Source: Stappia indica (lineage in GTDB: Bacteria > Pseudomonadota > Alphaproteobacteria > Rhizobiales > Stappiaceae). From it: a stretch of DNA of 64,000 bases. Each line of letters opens with the position of its first letter. The first letter of the stretch is position 1. The position numbers were made by a program, and so were the translations under genes. Under the pieces are notes generated by a model, which worked only from the letters and a program-made list of their open reading frames with translations, was not told the origin of the DNA and did not search any database. The DNA lies in NCBI RefSeq assembly GCF_020177335.1, contig NZ_JAIVMG010000006.1, positions 124,001 through 188,000 of the forward strand, given 5' to 3'. Positions 1 through 8,004 of the stretch are shown piece after piece.

Positions 1-1
1 G

Positions 2-154
2 GGGGCGGCGGTCATGGCGCTGCCCAGCACCAAGGACGGCGATGCGGGCGGGTCAAAGCGCCGGCAGTGGTCACTGCGTTGGCTGATGCCGCGTGAGGCG
101 CTGGTTCCGGCGCGGGTTGCCGCCGGTGGCCGCAAACCGGATGGGGACAGGTAG
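2..154 (+). CDS. Possible C-terminal end of an upstream gene
   Basis: One forward frame is open from the left edge to a TAG at 152-154. It would encode about 50 residues beginning GAAVMALPSTKDGD and ending in a basic tail. The other two forward frames also run without stops for most of this stretch, so openness alone is weak evidence in such GC-rich DNA. No family is recognisable. It could be the end of a gene reading into the paa region from the left, or non-coding leader. Confidence 0.22.
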   Translation, partial: GAAVMALPSTKDGDAGGSKRRQWSLRWLMPREALVPARVAAGGRKPDGDR

Positions 155-210
155 GAGCGTTCCTGACCAAGGGGCGTTTTTGCGGTTTCAAGGCTTGTGT
201 CAATCTGCTT

Positions 211-228
211 AATGGACCGGTTGATGAG
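211..228. promoter_or_regulatory. Weak candidate TetR/PaaR-type site upstream of paaX
   Basis: The sequence GACCGGTTGATGAG lies about 40 bases before paaX. It shares its first nine bases with the better palindrome found between paaN and paaG (12022-12035). Symmetry is poor here, so this is only a suggestion that PaaR might also act on paaX. Confidence 0.18.
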
Positions 229-264
229 CCGGAGTTCCTTTTGCCGGCAACGGGAAGCAGTGGC

Positions 265-1209
265 ATGAGCGAGAGCCAGTCGGGCGATGCGGCCGCGCCG
301 TCTTGCGCGGAGCGCGGGAGTGGCCAGGGGGCGGCGGAGGCCGCGCTCGCGGTGCTGCTCGACCGGCTGCATGACGCCCAGCCGCTGCGGGTCTGGTCGC
401 TGATCATCACCTTCTTCGGAGATGCTGTTGCCCCGCGCGGCGGCGAGGTCTGGGCCGGCACGGTCTCGGAACTGCTCGGCGCCATGGGCGTTGATGCTGC
501 CGCCGTGCGGGCGGCGTTGTCGCGGCTGGCGCGGGACGGCTGGCTGGAGCGCACTCGGGTCGGGCGGCTCAGCTACTATGCGCTGTCAGGGGCCGGGCGC
601 GCGGCCTTTGGCCCGGCAATCGCCCGGGTATATGCCACTCCGAGGCAAGCGACATCCGCGCGGCTGCGGATCGTCTGTCTGCCCGATGGCGATCCGCGCG
701 GGGGCTTGCGCGATGCGGCGCTGAAGTCGGGCTATGGCCAGCTTGCGCCCGGCGTGTTGCTGGGAACCGATGTCAGCCCGCCGCTTGCGGGGGAGGGGGC
801 GGAGCGCTGCACGGTGCTGGCCGCCGATGTCCTCAGCGGGCCGCGCCGGGAGCTGGTGGAGCGGGCCTTCGATCTGGCGCCGCTGGCCCGGCGCTATCAT
901 CAGTTCATCGAAGGATTCGCGCCGCTGGCCGATGCGCTGGAAAGCGCGCCGCCGGTGGTTGGCGAGCAGGCGATGGTGGCGCGGCTCCTGCTGATCCATG
1001 CCTATCGCCGGCTGATCCTGCGCGACCCGGGGCTGTCACCGGATCTCCTGCCGGGAGACTGGCCGGGGCTTGCCGCCAATGCGCTGTGCGCCCGGCTCTA
1101 CCGGCAGCTGTTGCCCGCTTCCGACGAGTGGCTTTCGCAGCGGGCGCTGTGCCGCGATGGCGCCCTGCCGGCGCCGGACGCCAGCTATTTCGACCGATTT
1201 CCCGACTGA
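265..1209 (+). CDS. paaX: PaaX-family transcriptional repressor of phenylacetate catabolism
   Basis: The 314-residue product has the PaaX family layout. An N-terminal winged-helix domain (about residues 40-115) includes RVWSLIITFFGDAV, the conserved ARG-like PRGGEVW stretch and VRAALSRLARDGWLERTR. A middle ferredoxin-like region and a C-terminal helical block (LLLIHAYRRLILRDPGLSPDLLP) follow. PaaX proteins repress paa genes and are released by phenylacetyl-CoA (family knowledge). The ATG at 265 is preferred over an in-frame TTG at 241 because the extra eight residues are not family-like. The gene lies 155 bases before paaA and reads the same way, so it probably controls the paaA promoter. A second regulator, paaR, lies at the far end of the cluster. 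Confidence 0.92.
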   Translation: MSESQSGDAAAPSCAERGSGQGAAEAALAVLLDRLHDAQPLRVWSLIITFFGDAVAPRGGEVWAGTVSELLGAMGVDAAAVRAALSRLARDGWLERTRVGRLSYYALSGAGRAAFGPAIARVYATPRQATSARLRIVCLPDGDPRGGLRDAALKSGYGQLAPGVLLGTDVSPPLAGEGAERCTVLAADVLSGPRRELVERAFDLAPLARRYHQFIEGFAPLADALESAPPVVGEQAMVARLLLIHAYRRLILRDPGLSPDLLPGDWPGLAANALCARLYRQLLPASDEWLSQRALCRDGALPAPDASYFDRFPD

Positions 1210-1251
1210 AGCTCTCTTGCCTTCAAGGACTTGCCGCATTGCGGCGCAATG

Positions 1252-1296
1252 TGTGACAGAAAATGATTGAAGAATAAAATTGCTGTCACTTATAAT
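1252..1296 (+). promoter_or_regulatory. paaA promoter with an interrupted inverted repeat (candidate PaaX operator)
   Basis: A sigma70-like promoter is visible: TTGAAG (1267-1272), an 18-base spacer and a perfect TATAAT (1291-1296). It is bracketed by TGTGACAG (1252-1259) and CTGTCACT (1283-1290), an inverted repeat matching 7 of 8 bases with 23 bases between the arms. One arm lies just upstream of the -35 and the other abuts the -10. The E. coli PaaX operator is also a widely spaced inverted repeat, though of different sequence. That this one binds PaaX is inference. Confidence 0.6.
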
Positions 1297-1364
1297 CGTT
1301 CCAGACAGCGCCCGGCAGGCGGGGAGCGACCGTGGTGAGGCGGGGTCGAGGAGGAAGAGCCAAG

Positions 1365-2366
1365 ATGTACACCCAGGCACTCAATGCGCGTGAGACCGAG
1401 ACATCTGCACCGGAGGATGCGGAGCGTCTCGCCGCGTTTCAGGCGCGGATCGATGCGGAAGAGAAGATCGAGCCGAACGACTGGATGCCGGCGGCCTATC
1501 GCAAGACATTGGTGCGGCAGATTTCCCAGCATGCCCATTCGGAGATCGTCGGCATGTTGCCGGAGGGTAACTGGATCAGCCGCGCGCCGACCCTGAAGCG
1601 CAAGGCGGCGTTGCTGGCCAAGGTGCAGGATGAGGGCGGGCACGGTCTCTACCTCTATTCGGCGGCGGAAACCCTTGGCGTCTCGCGCGAGGAACTGACC
1701 GAGCAGCTGTTGTCCGGCCGGGCGAAATACTCCTCCATCTTCAATTATCCGACCCTGACCTGGGCCGATATCGGCGCCATCGGCTGGCTGGTCGACGGGG
1801 CGGCGATCATGAACCAGATCCCGCTGTGCCGCTGTTCCTTCGGGCCGTATGCGCGGGCGATGATCCGGGTGTGCAAGGAGGAGAGCTTCCATCAGCGCCA
1901 GGGCTATGAGCTGCTTTTGGAGATGTGCCGCTCTTCCGAGGAGCAGAAGGCGATGGTGCAGGACGCGCTTGACCGCTGGTGGTGGCCGTCGCTGATGATG
2001 TTCGGTCCGTCCGACACTCACTCCACCCATTCGGCTCAGTCGATGGCCTGGAAGATCAAGCGCTTCACCAATGACGAGCTGCGGCAGAAATTCGTCGATG
2101 CCACCGTGCCGCAGGCGCATTTCCTCGGGCTGACGATCCCCGACGAGAAGCTCGCCTTCGATGCGGAGAGCGGTCACTGGACCTTTGGCGAGATCGACTG
2201 GGACGAGTTCTCCCGGGTGATCGCCGGCGATGGCCCGTGCAACCGGGAGCGGCTGACCGCCCGGCAGAAGGCGCATGAGGCCGGCGCCTGGGTGCGCGAG
2301 GCGGCGCTGGCCCATGCGGAAAAGCGGGCCGCCCGGCGCGCGGCGGCGCAGGTCGCCGCCGAATAG
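1365..2366 (+). CDS. paaA: 1,2-phenylacetyl-CoA epoxidase, catalytic subunit A
   Basis: This is the diiron oxygenase subunit of the PaaABCE multicomponent monooxygenase, which epoxidises the ring of phenylacetyl-CoA. The 333-residue product keeps the iron-ligand motifs QDEGGHG and [10 protein letters not shown], plus the family stretches [12 protein letters not shown] and FGPSDTHS. The ATG at 1365 has an AGGAGGAAG ribosome-binding site just upstream. An in-frame GTG at 1332 would place that site inside the gene, so it was rejected. It is the first gene of paaABCDE, driven by the promoter at 1267-1296. The C-terminus is alanine/arginine-rich and probably disordered. Confidence 0.97.
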   Translation: MYTQALNARETETSAPEDAERLAAFQARIDAEEKIEPNDWMPAAYRKTLVRQISQHAHSEIVGMLPEGNWISRAPTLKRKAALLAKVQDEGGHGLYLYSAAETLGVSREELTEQLLSGRAKYSSIFNYPTLTWADIGAIGWLVDGAAIMNQIPLCRCSFGPYARAMIRVCKEESFHQRQGYELLLEMCRSSEEQKAMVQDALDRWWWPSLMMFGPSDTHSTHSAQSMAWKIKRFTNDELRQKFVDATVPQAHFLGLTIPDEKLAFDAESGHWTFGEIDWDEFSRVIAGDGPCNRERLTARQKAHEAGAWVREAALAHAEKRAARRAAAQVAAE

Positions 2367-2442
2367 CCGCCGGATAACGTCAGCGTTCGGACCAGAGGAC
2401 AGTTCAGGATTTGCGGCGCGGAGGCGCCGGAGGGAGAGCAGC

Positions 2443-2730
2443 ATGACCGAGAAAACCACCCCGCTTTGGGAAGTCTTCATTCGCTCGCGCACGGGCATGG
2501 CCCACCGCCATTGCGGCTCGGTGCATGCGGCGGATGCGGAAATGGCGCTGCAGGCGGCGCGCGATGTCTACACCCGGCGCGGCGAGGGGCTGTCGATCTG
2601 GGTCGTGCCCTCGGCGGAGATCATCGCCTCCGACCCGTCCGAGAAGGGGATGCTGTTCGAGCCGACCGCCTCGAAGATCTATCGGCATCCGACCTTCTAC
2701 GAGATCCCCGAAGACGTCGGCAACATGTGA
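2443..2730 (+). CDS. paaB: 1,2-phenylacetyl-CoA epoxidase, subunit B
   Basis: This is a 95-residue protein of normal PaaB length. It contains LWEVFIRSRTGMAHRHCGSV, DVYTRRGEGLSIWVVPS and the ending FYEIPEDVGNM, all typical of the family. PaaB is a small structural component that bridges the catalytic and reductase components of the epoxidase. The ATG at 2443 follows a GGAGGGAGAG ribosome-binding site. Open sequence upstream overlaps the paaA end in another frame and is not part of the gene. It lies between paaA and paaC in the standard order. Confidence 0.96.
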   Translation: MTEKTTPLWEVFIRSRTGMAHRHCGSVHAADAEMALQAARDVYTRRGEGLSIWVVPSAEIIASDPSEKGMLFEPTASKIYRHPTFYEIPEDVGNM

Positions 2731-2739
2731 GGACGGGCC

Positions 2740-3492
2740 ATGACGGATGCGCTTTTCACCTATGTGCTGCGGCTCGCCGATGACGCGGCGATCCTCAGTC
2801 AGCGTCTTGGCGAGTGGTGCGGTCACGCGCCGACGCTGGAGGAGGATATCGGCCTGGCCAATGTGGCGCTCGATCATGTGGGCCAGGCGCGGGCGCTCTA
2901 CAGCTATGCCGCCGAGGTGGAGGGCAAGGGCCGGGACGAGGATCAGCTCTGCTTCCTGCGGGTCGAGCGGGCCTTCCGCAACTGCCTGCTGGTGGAGCAG
3001 CCGAATGGCGATTTCGCCCAGACCATCGCCCGCCAGTTGTTCTTCTCCGCCTTCATGCTGCCGTTCTGGGAGAAGCTGACCGGCTCCAGCGACGCGACGC
3101 TGGCGGCGATTGCCGCCAAGGCGGAAAAGGAGGCGGCCTATCACCTGCGCCATGCCAGCGAATGGACGATCCGGCTCGGCGATGGCACGGCGGAAAGCCA
3201 GCGGCGGATGCAGGAGGCGATCGACCTTCTGTGGCCCTACACCGGCGAGCTGTTCGAGGCGGACGATACCGTGTCACAGCTGGTGGCGGCCGGCATTGCG
3301 GTCGATCCGCAAGGCTTGCGCGCGGGCTGGCTTGCGACCCTCAGCCGGGTGCTGGAGGAAGCGACGCTGACCCTGCCGGCGCAAGGCTGGATGCAGACCG
3401 GCGGCCGCGACGGGCGCCATTCGGAAAGCTTCGGCCACCTTTTGTCGGAGATGCAATACATGCAGCGGGCCTATCCGGGCCGGAACTGGTGA
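2740..3492 (+). CDS. paaC: 1,2-phenylacetyl-CoA epoxidase, subunit C
   Basis: The 250-residue product has the PaaC ferritin-like fold signature: LGEWCGHAPTLEEDIGLANV near residue 25, ALYSYAAEVEGKGRDEDQL and the C-terminal HSESFGHLLSEMQYMQRAYP. PaaC is the structural partner of PaaA in the heteromer and is needed for activity though not itself the active diiron site. It starts nine bases after paaB and is followed closely by paaD, so the genes are almost certainly co-transcribed and translationally coupled. Confidence 0.96.
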   Translation: MTDALFTYVLRLADDAAILSQRLGEWCGHAPTLEEDIGLANVALDHVGQARALYSYAAEVEGKGRDEDQLCFLRVERAFRNCLLVEQPNGDFAQTIARQLFFSAFMLPFWEKLTGSSDATLAAIAAKAEKEAAYHLRHASEWTIRLGDGTAESQRRMQEAIDLLWPYTGELFEADDTVSQLVAAGIAVDPQGLRAGWLATLSRVLEEATLTLPAQGWMQTGGRDGRHSESFGHLLSEMQYMQRAYPGRNW

Positions 3493-3496
3493 GATC

Positions 3497-4024
3497 ATGA
3501 GCGCGGCAGGGGATACCGACACGGTGCAGGCGCTGGCGCTGGAAGAGCAGCGGCTGCGGGCGCTGGAGGTGGCCGGCCAGGTGCCCGATCCGGAGGTTCC
3601 GGTGCTGACCATCGCCGACCTTGGCGTCCTGCGCGATGTGCGGGTGCGGGAGGGCGGCGTTGTCGAGGTCGACATCACCCCGACCTACACCGGCTGTCCG
3701 GCGATGGCGGTGTTCACCATGGACATCGAGACGGCGCTCTTGGCGGCGGGGTTTTCCTCCGTGCGCATCAACACGGTGCTGTCACCGGCCTGGACCACCG
3801 ACTGGCTGAGCGCGGAGGCGCGCGAGAAGCTGAGGGCCTATGGCATCGCCCCACCGGCGGGCAAGGCCTCGCGCCGGGCGCTGTTCGGCGACGACCAGGT
3901 CGCCTGTCCGCGCTGCGGTTCGCTGGAGACGGAGAAGGTTTCCGAATTCGGCTCGACGGCCTGCAAGGCGCTGTGGCGCTGCCGCGCCTGCGCCGAACCG
4001 TTCGATTATTTCAAGTGTCACTGA
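3497..4024 (+). CDS. paaD: PaaD, iron-sulfur/diiron assembly factor for the epoxidase
   Basis: The 175-residue product has an N-terminal MIP18/DUF59-type domain (VPDPEVPVLTIADLGVLRDV, then ITPTYTGCPAM around residue 70). A C-terminal zinc-ribbon-like segment carries two CxxC pairs (CPRCG and CRAC). PaaD is required for function of the PaaABCE complex and is thought to help metal-cofactor assembly. It starts four bases after paaC. Its length and its place between paaC and paaE are standard for the family. Confidence 0.95.
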   Translation: MSAAGDTDTVQALALEEQRLRALEVAGQVPDPEVPVLTIADLGVLRDVRVREGGVVEVDITPTYTGCPAMAVFTMDIETALLAAGFSSVRINTVLSPAWTTDWLSAEAREKLRAYGIAPPAGKASRRALFGDDQVACPRCGSLETEKVSEFGSTACKALWRCRACAEPFDYFKCH

Positions 4025-4070
4025 TATCGGCCCGGACCACTGTGTCCGCCGACCGAGGGAGGAGCCCCGC

Positions 4071-5150
4071 ATGTCGCCGCGATTTCATGCGCTGAAGGTC
4101 AGGGAAGTGAAGCGGGAGACCGCCGATGCCGTCTCGATTTCGTTCGAGGTGCCGGAGAGTTTGCGCGAAAGCTACCGCTTTTCCGCCGGCCAGTATCTGA
4201 CCCTGCGCGCCACCATCGATGGGGCCGACGTGCGTCGCTCCTATTCGATCTGCGCCGGCGAGGATGACGGCGAATTGCGGGTCGCGGTGAAGAAGGTGGA
4301 GGGCGGCGCATTCTCCGCCTATGCCAACGAGAACATCCGCGCCGGCGACGAGATCGACGTGATGACCCCGTCGGGCCGTTTCCTGCTGCCAGCGTATGAA
4401 GGTGGCGGGCGGATGCTGGTGGCGATTGCCGCCGGCTCCGGCATCACCCCGGTGCTGGGAATGATCCGCACGGTGCTGGCCCGCGAGCCGGAGAGCGAGT
4501 TTTTCCTGCTCTATGGCAACAAGACGGCGCAAAGCATTATCTTCAAAGAGGAAATCGAGGATCTCAAGGACCTGTTCCCGGGCCGCCTCGGCATCTTCCA
4601 TGTGCTGTCGCGCGAGACCCAGGATGTGGAGATGCTGTCTGGCCGGCTCGATGCGGACAAGCTCACGCCGCTGCTGACCCATGTGGTTCCGGCGGCGGAG
4701 GCCGATGGGGTGTTCCTGTGCGGTCCGGGCGAGATGATCGAGACCGCCGGTGCGGTGCTGGCTGGGCTCGGGGTCGATCCGGCCCGCATTCACCGGGAGT
4801 TCTTCACCCCCGCCGACGGCTCCCCGGCCCATGCCCCCAAGCCGGCCCACGCGGATGCGGATATCGATCATGCGGCCAGCGCCGAACTGGTGATCGACGG
4901 GGCGCGGGTCAGCGTGCCGGTGGCCGCCGGCGAGACCATCGTCGACGCGGCGATCCGCGCCGGGGTGGAGGCGCCGTTCTCCTGCAAGGGCGGCATGTGC
5001 TGCACCTGCCGGGCCAAGGTCGTCACCGGCGAGGTGGATATGGCGGTGAACTATTCGCTGGAGCCCTGGGAGGTGGAGGCCGGTTTCGTGCTGACCTGCC
5101 AGTCGCGCCCGGTCACCGACAAGGTGGTGCTCGACTACGACGCCATGTGA
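4071..5150 (+). CDS. paaE: 1,2-phenylacetyl-CoA epoxidase, reductase subunit E
   Basis: The 359-residue electron-transfer component has three parts. An FAD-binding FNR-type domain comes first (RRSYSIC). An NAD(P)-binding domain follows (AAGSGITPVLGM, then FLCGPGEMIE). A C-terminal plant-type 2Fe-2S ferredoxin domain has CKGGMCCTC and a later CQSRP cysteine as cluster ligands. It passes electrons from NADPH to the PaaA diiron centre. The ATG at 4071 follows GAGGGAGGAG. Upstream open sequence is a reading-frame shadow of paaD. It is the last gene of the operon, followed by a 413-base non-coding stretch. Confidence 0.96.
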   Translation: MSPRFHALKVREVKRETADAVSISFEVPESLRESYRFSAGQYLTLRATIDGADVRRSYSICAGEDDGELRVAVKKVEGGAFSAYANENIRAGDEIDVMTPSGRFLLPAYEGGGRMLVAIAAGSGITPVLGMIRTVLAREPESEFFLLYGNKTAQSIIFKEEIEDLKDLFPGRLGIFHVLSRETQDVEMLSGRLDADKLTPLLTHVVPAAEADGVFLCGPGEMIETAGAVLAGLGVDPARIHREFFTPADGSPAHAPKPAHADADIDHAASAELVIDGARVSVPVAAGETIVDAAIRAGVEAPFSCKGGMCCTCRAKVVTGEVDMAVNYSLEPWEVEAGFVLTCQSRPVTDKVVLDYDAM

Positions 5151-5212
5151 GGCGAGGGGGCGGGCGTTCCCAAACCGGGCGCCCTTGCCCCACACATGTT
5201 CCTCTGCGGGGG

Positions 5213-5272
5213 CGTCCTCCCGGGCAAGCGCCAGCGCGACCCGGGATCGGCGAGGCACGGCCTGTCGATTTC
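5213..5272. repeat. Intergenic direct repeat, copy 1
   Basis: A 60-base unit starting CGTCCTCCCGGGCAAGCG and ending CTGTCGATTTC occurs here and again 202 bases downstream, with four mismatches. Both copies contain two CCCGGG hexamers. The whole paaE-livF gap (5151-5563) shows no convincing gene, and these repeats are its main content. The unit may be a dispersed genomic repeat family, which one window cannot show. Confidence 0.75.
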
Positions 5273-5414
5273 CTGCGCTGGAAACGTTGGCGCGTCGGTT
5301 CCGATGAGGCTGGACGCGCTCTGCTCTCGGCTCCCCGGTCCCGGCTCGGGGGCCGGGAGGACGCCCGTTTTTGTGGCCTCGGTTGTCGCGCTCCCGACAT
5401 TCCCGCACACTCCG

Positions 5415-5474
5415 CGTCCTCCCGGGCAAGCGCCAGCACGACCCGGGATCGGGGAGACATGGCCTGTCGATTTC
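5415..5474. repeat. Intergenic direct repeat, copy 2
   Basis: This is the second copy of the 60-base unit at 5213-5272, in the same orientation and differing at four positions. It lies about 90 bases from the 3' end of livF, between the convergent paaE and livF genes. Confidence 0.75.
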
Positions 5475-5563
5475 TCCCCTGCTGGAGGTGTTCGGGTTTC
5501 AGTGCGCGCTTGGCGGGAGCGGAGTCACATCAATGACTTCGCCCGGTTTGTTCGCAAGGTGAT

Positions 5564-6307
5564 TCAGACCCCGAGATAAGCCTCGCGCACCCGCTCGTCG
5601 GTCAGGAGCTCGCGGCCGCTGCCGGTCATGGCGATCTCGCCAGTCTCGATGACGTAGCCCCGGTCGGCGATCGACAGGGCGGCGAAGGCGTTCTGCTCCA
5701 CCAGGAACACCGTCACCGCCTCTTCCTCGCGCAGGCGGGCGATGATGGTGAACACTTGATCGACCAGCACCGGCGCCAGCCCCATGGAGGGCTCATCGAG
5801 CAACAACAGCCTGGGCCGGCTCATCATCGCCCGGCCGATGGCCAGCATCTGCTGCTGGCCGCCGGAGAGGCCGCCGGCCGGGTTCTTCCGCCGCTCCTTC
5901 AGCACCGGGAACAGGGCGTAGACCCGCTCAAGATCGGCGGCGATTTCCGCATCCTTGCGCAGGTAAGCGCCGAGCCGCAGATTGTCCTCGATCGATAGCG
6001 GCGAGAAGATCTGCCGCCCCTCCGGCACCTGGGCGATGCCGGCCTTGACCCGGGCATGGGCGCTGGTGCGGGTGAGATCCGTGCCGGAGAACCGGACCCC
6101 ACCGGCGGTGATCGGCTGCACGCCGGAGATGGCCCGCAGCAGGGTGGTCTTGCCGGCGCCATTGCCGCCGACCAGCGCCACCACCTCGCCGGGGCGCACC
6201 TCCAGCGAGACCCCGTGCAGGGCTTCGATCCGGCCATAGCCGGAGCGCAGCCCCTCGATTTTCAGAAGGGGATCATCCGAGCGCAAGGGAGGCCTCCCGG
6301 GTGCCAT
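5564..6307 (-). CDS. livF: Branched-chain-type ABC transporter ATPase, LivF family
   Basis: This 247-residue ATPase of a HAAT-type importer has Walker A GGNGAGKTT, signature LSGGQQQML and Walker B LLLLDEPSMGL, with the LivF-type ending VREAYLGV. It is the last gene of the leftward set livH-livM-livG-livF. The ATG chosen overlaps the livG end by 35 bases; no better internal ATG is apparent. Its place inside the phenylacetate cluster suggests uptake of phenylacetate or a related aromatic acid rather than leucine. That substrate is an inference from context. Confidence 0.9.
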   Translation of the reverse strand: MAPGRPPLRSDDPLLKIEGLRSGYGRIEALHGVSLEVRPGEVVALVGGNGAGKTTLLRAISGVQPITAGGVRFSGTDLTRTSAHARVKAGIAQVPEGRQIFSPLSIEDNLRLGAYLRKDAEIAADLERVYALFPVLKERRKNPAGGLSGGQQQMLAIGRAMMSRPRLLLLDEPSMGLAPVLVDQVFTIIARLREEEAVTVFLVEQNAFAALSIADRGYVIETGEIAMTGSGRELLTDERVREAYLGV

Positions 6308-7061
6308 GGGTGCCGAGATAGGCCTCGATCACCTTGGGGTTGGCGCGAACCTCGTCCGCGCGTCCTTCCGTCAGGGTCTGGCCCTGTTCGAGCACATGCA
6401 CCCGGTCGGAAATCCGCATCACCAGCTTCATGTCATGTTCCACCAGCACCACCGTCATGCCCTCATCGGCAATCCTGCGGATCAGGGTTTCGATCTCTTC
6501 CGTCTCCACCGGGTTGCAGCCGGCGGCCGGCTCATCGAGCAGCAGCACCTGCGGCTCGGCGGCCAGCGCGCGGGCGATCTCCAGCCGTTTCAGCGCGCCA
6601 TAGGGCATGGCGCTGGCCGGGGTCTCCGCATAGTCGGAGAGCCCGACCCGCTCCAGCAGTTGCCTGGCGATCTCGGCGCTTTCCCGGTTCTGCCGGGCGG
6701 TGGAGGGCAGCGCCAGAAGATGCGCCAGCAGTCCGCGCCGTTCCTTCAGGTGACGACCGACCATCACGTTTTCCAGCGCGGTCATGCGGAAGAACACCTG
6801 CAGGTTCTGGAAGGTGCGCGACAGACCGCAGCGGGCGAGCCGGTTCGGCTCCAGGCCGGTGACGTCCTGGCCTTGCAGGATCACCCGGCCACGCCGTGGA
6901 CGGTAGACGCCGGAGATGAGGTTGAACAGGGTGGTCTTGCCGGCGCCGTTCGGGCCGATGATCGAGAACACCGTGCCGGCCTCGACTGAAAAGGAGACAT
7001 TGTCGACCGCCTTGACGCCGCCGAAGGCGATGCCGATCTCCTCGACCTTGAGAATGCTCAT
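6273..7061 (-). CDS. livG: Branched-chain-type ABC transporter ATPase, LivG family
   Basis: The 262-residue ATPase has Walker A GPNGAGKTTLFN and Walker B VLLLDEPAAGCNP, followed by the LivG-type insert before the H-loop (VLVEHDMKLVM). The signature region reads PYGALKRLEIARAL; the usual LivG sequence is closer to PYGxQRRLEIARAL, so the family's glutamine is replaced here. Start and upstream stop overlap by four bases with livM (7058-7061), which indicates translational coupling. Confidence 0.9.
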   Translation of the reverse strand: MSILKVEEIGIAFGGVKAVDNVSFSVEAGTVFSIIGPNGAGKTTLFNLISGVYRPRRGRVILQGQDVTGLEPNRLARCGLSRTFQNLQVFFRMTALENVMVGRHLKERRGLLAHLLALPSTARQNRESAEIARQLLERVGLSDYAETPASAMPYGALKRLEIARALAAEPQVLLLDEPAAGCNPVETEEIETLIRRIADEGMTVVLVEHDMKLVMRISDRVHVLEQGQTLTEGRADEVRANPKVIEAYLGTHGTREASLALG

Positions 7062-8002
7062 GGCCGGGTCCTCCGGATCAGGGCGGCAAGGCTGGGGACG
7101 ATGCCGCTGCGCAGAACGATCATGATCACCATCATCATCAGGCCGAGCAGCAGGTGTTCATAGTCATGGAAGGTGGTGAGCACCTGCGGCAGCACGACGA
7201 GGATCGCCGCGCCGACCAGCGAGCCGAACACCGAGCCCATGCCGCCGAGCACCACCATGGTCACCAGCTCGATGGAGTGGATGAAATTGGCGCTGTCGGG
7301 GGTGACGAAGCCGTTGACCAGCGCCAGGGCCGAGCCGGCGACCGAGGCGTAGACGGCGGAAATGACGAAGACGATCAGCTTGTAATGGGCGACGTCAACG
7401 CCGGCGACCCGGGCCGCCACTTCGGAATCGTGCAGCGCCCGCAGCGCCCGCCCGGTGGGGCTGGCCACTAGGTTGACCGCCAGCCAGGCGCCGAGCACCA
7501 GCAGCGCGCCAGTGATCCAGTACCAGGTGCTTGCCCCGCGCACACGCCAGCCGAACAGGGTCAGGCGCGACACCGGCATGCCGTCGGGGCCGCCGGTGAG
7601 CCAGCTTTCATTGGCAATCGCCATGGCGATCAGGATGCCGAAACCGAGGGTGGCGACCGCGAGGTAGTGGCCCTTGAGGCGCAGGATCGGCCGGCCGACG
7701 ACAAAGGCGATCAGGCCGCAAACCAGCGCCCCGGCCAAGAGCGCCAGCAGCGGATGCAGGGAAAACTGCGCCGGCAGCACGGCGACCGCATAGGCGCCGA
7801 GACCGAAGAACCCGGCATGGCCGAGGCTGACCTGACCGGCGAAGCCCATCAAAAGGTTGAGGCCGATCACCGCCAGGGCAGAGATCCACACCAGCGCGGC
7901 GACCCGCAGGTAGAAGTTGGAGGGCAGAATGAAGGCGAGGGCGACGACGATCAGCGCAATGGCGACCGGCGCGGCGAGACGGTGGGCAAGAAGCGCGCGC
8001 AT
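7058..8002 (-). CDS. livM: Branched-chain-type ABC transporter permease, LivM family
   Basis: The 314-residue membrane protein has about nine hydrophobic segments and LivM landmarks: GLNLLMGFAGQVSLGHAGFFG near residue 45 and the EAA-like loop ALRALHDSEVAARVAGVDV. The ATG at 8002 (MRALLAHRLAAPV) is chosen because the longer open frame upstream is only the shadow of livH. It lies two bases after the livH stop codon. Confidence 0.9.
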   Translation of the reverse strand: MRALLAHRLAAPVAIALIVVALAFILPSNFYLRVAALVWISALAVIGLNLLMGFAGQVSLGHAGFFGLGAYAVAVLPAQFSLHPLLALLAGALVCGLIAFVVGRPILRLKGHYLAVATLGFGILIAMAIANESWLTGGPDGMPVSRLTLFGWRVRGASTWYWITGALLVLGAWLAVNLVASPTGRALRALHDSEVAARVAGVDVAHYKLIVFVISAVYASVAGSALALVNGFVTPDSANFIHSIELVTMVVLGGMGSVFGSLVGAAILVVLPQVLTTFHDYEHLLLGLMMMVIMIVLRSGIVPSLAALIRRTRP

Positions 8003-8004
8003 GG

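Noticed and set aside
241-264. Extended paaX start at TTG 241
   Set aside because: The added residues are not conserved in PaaX proteins and an ATG is available at 265.
4011-5429. Leftward open frame opposite paaE and the repeat region
   Set aside because: paaE has clear FAD, NAD and 2Fe-2S motifs on the forward strand. The repeated RSRV-LALARED peptide in this and a nearby frame only reflects the two 60-base DNA repeats.
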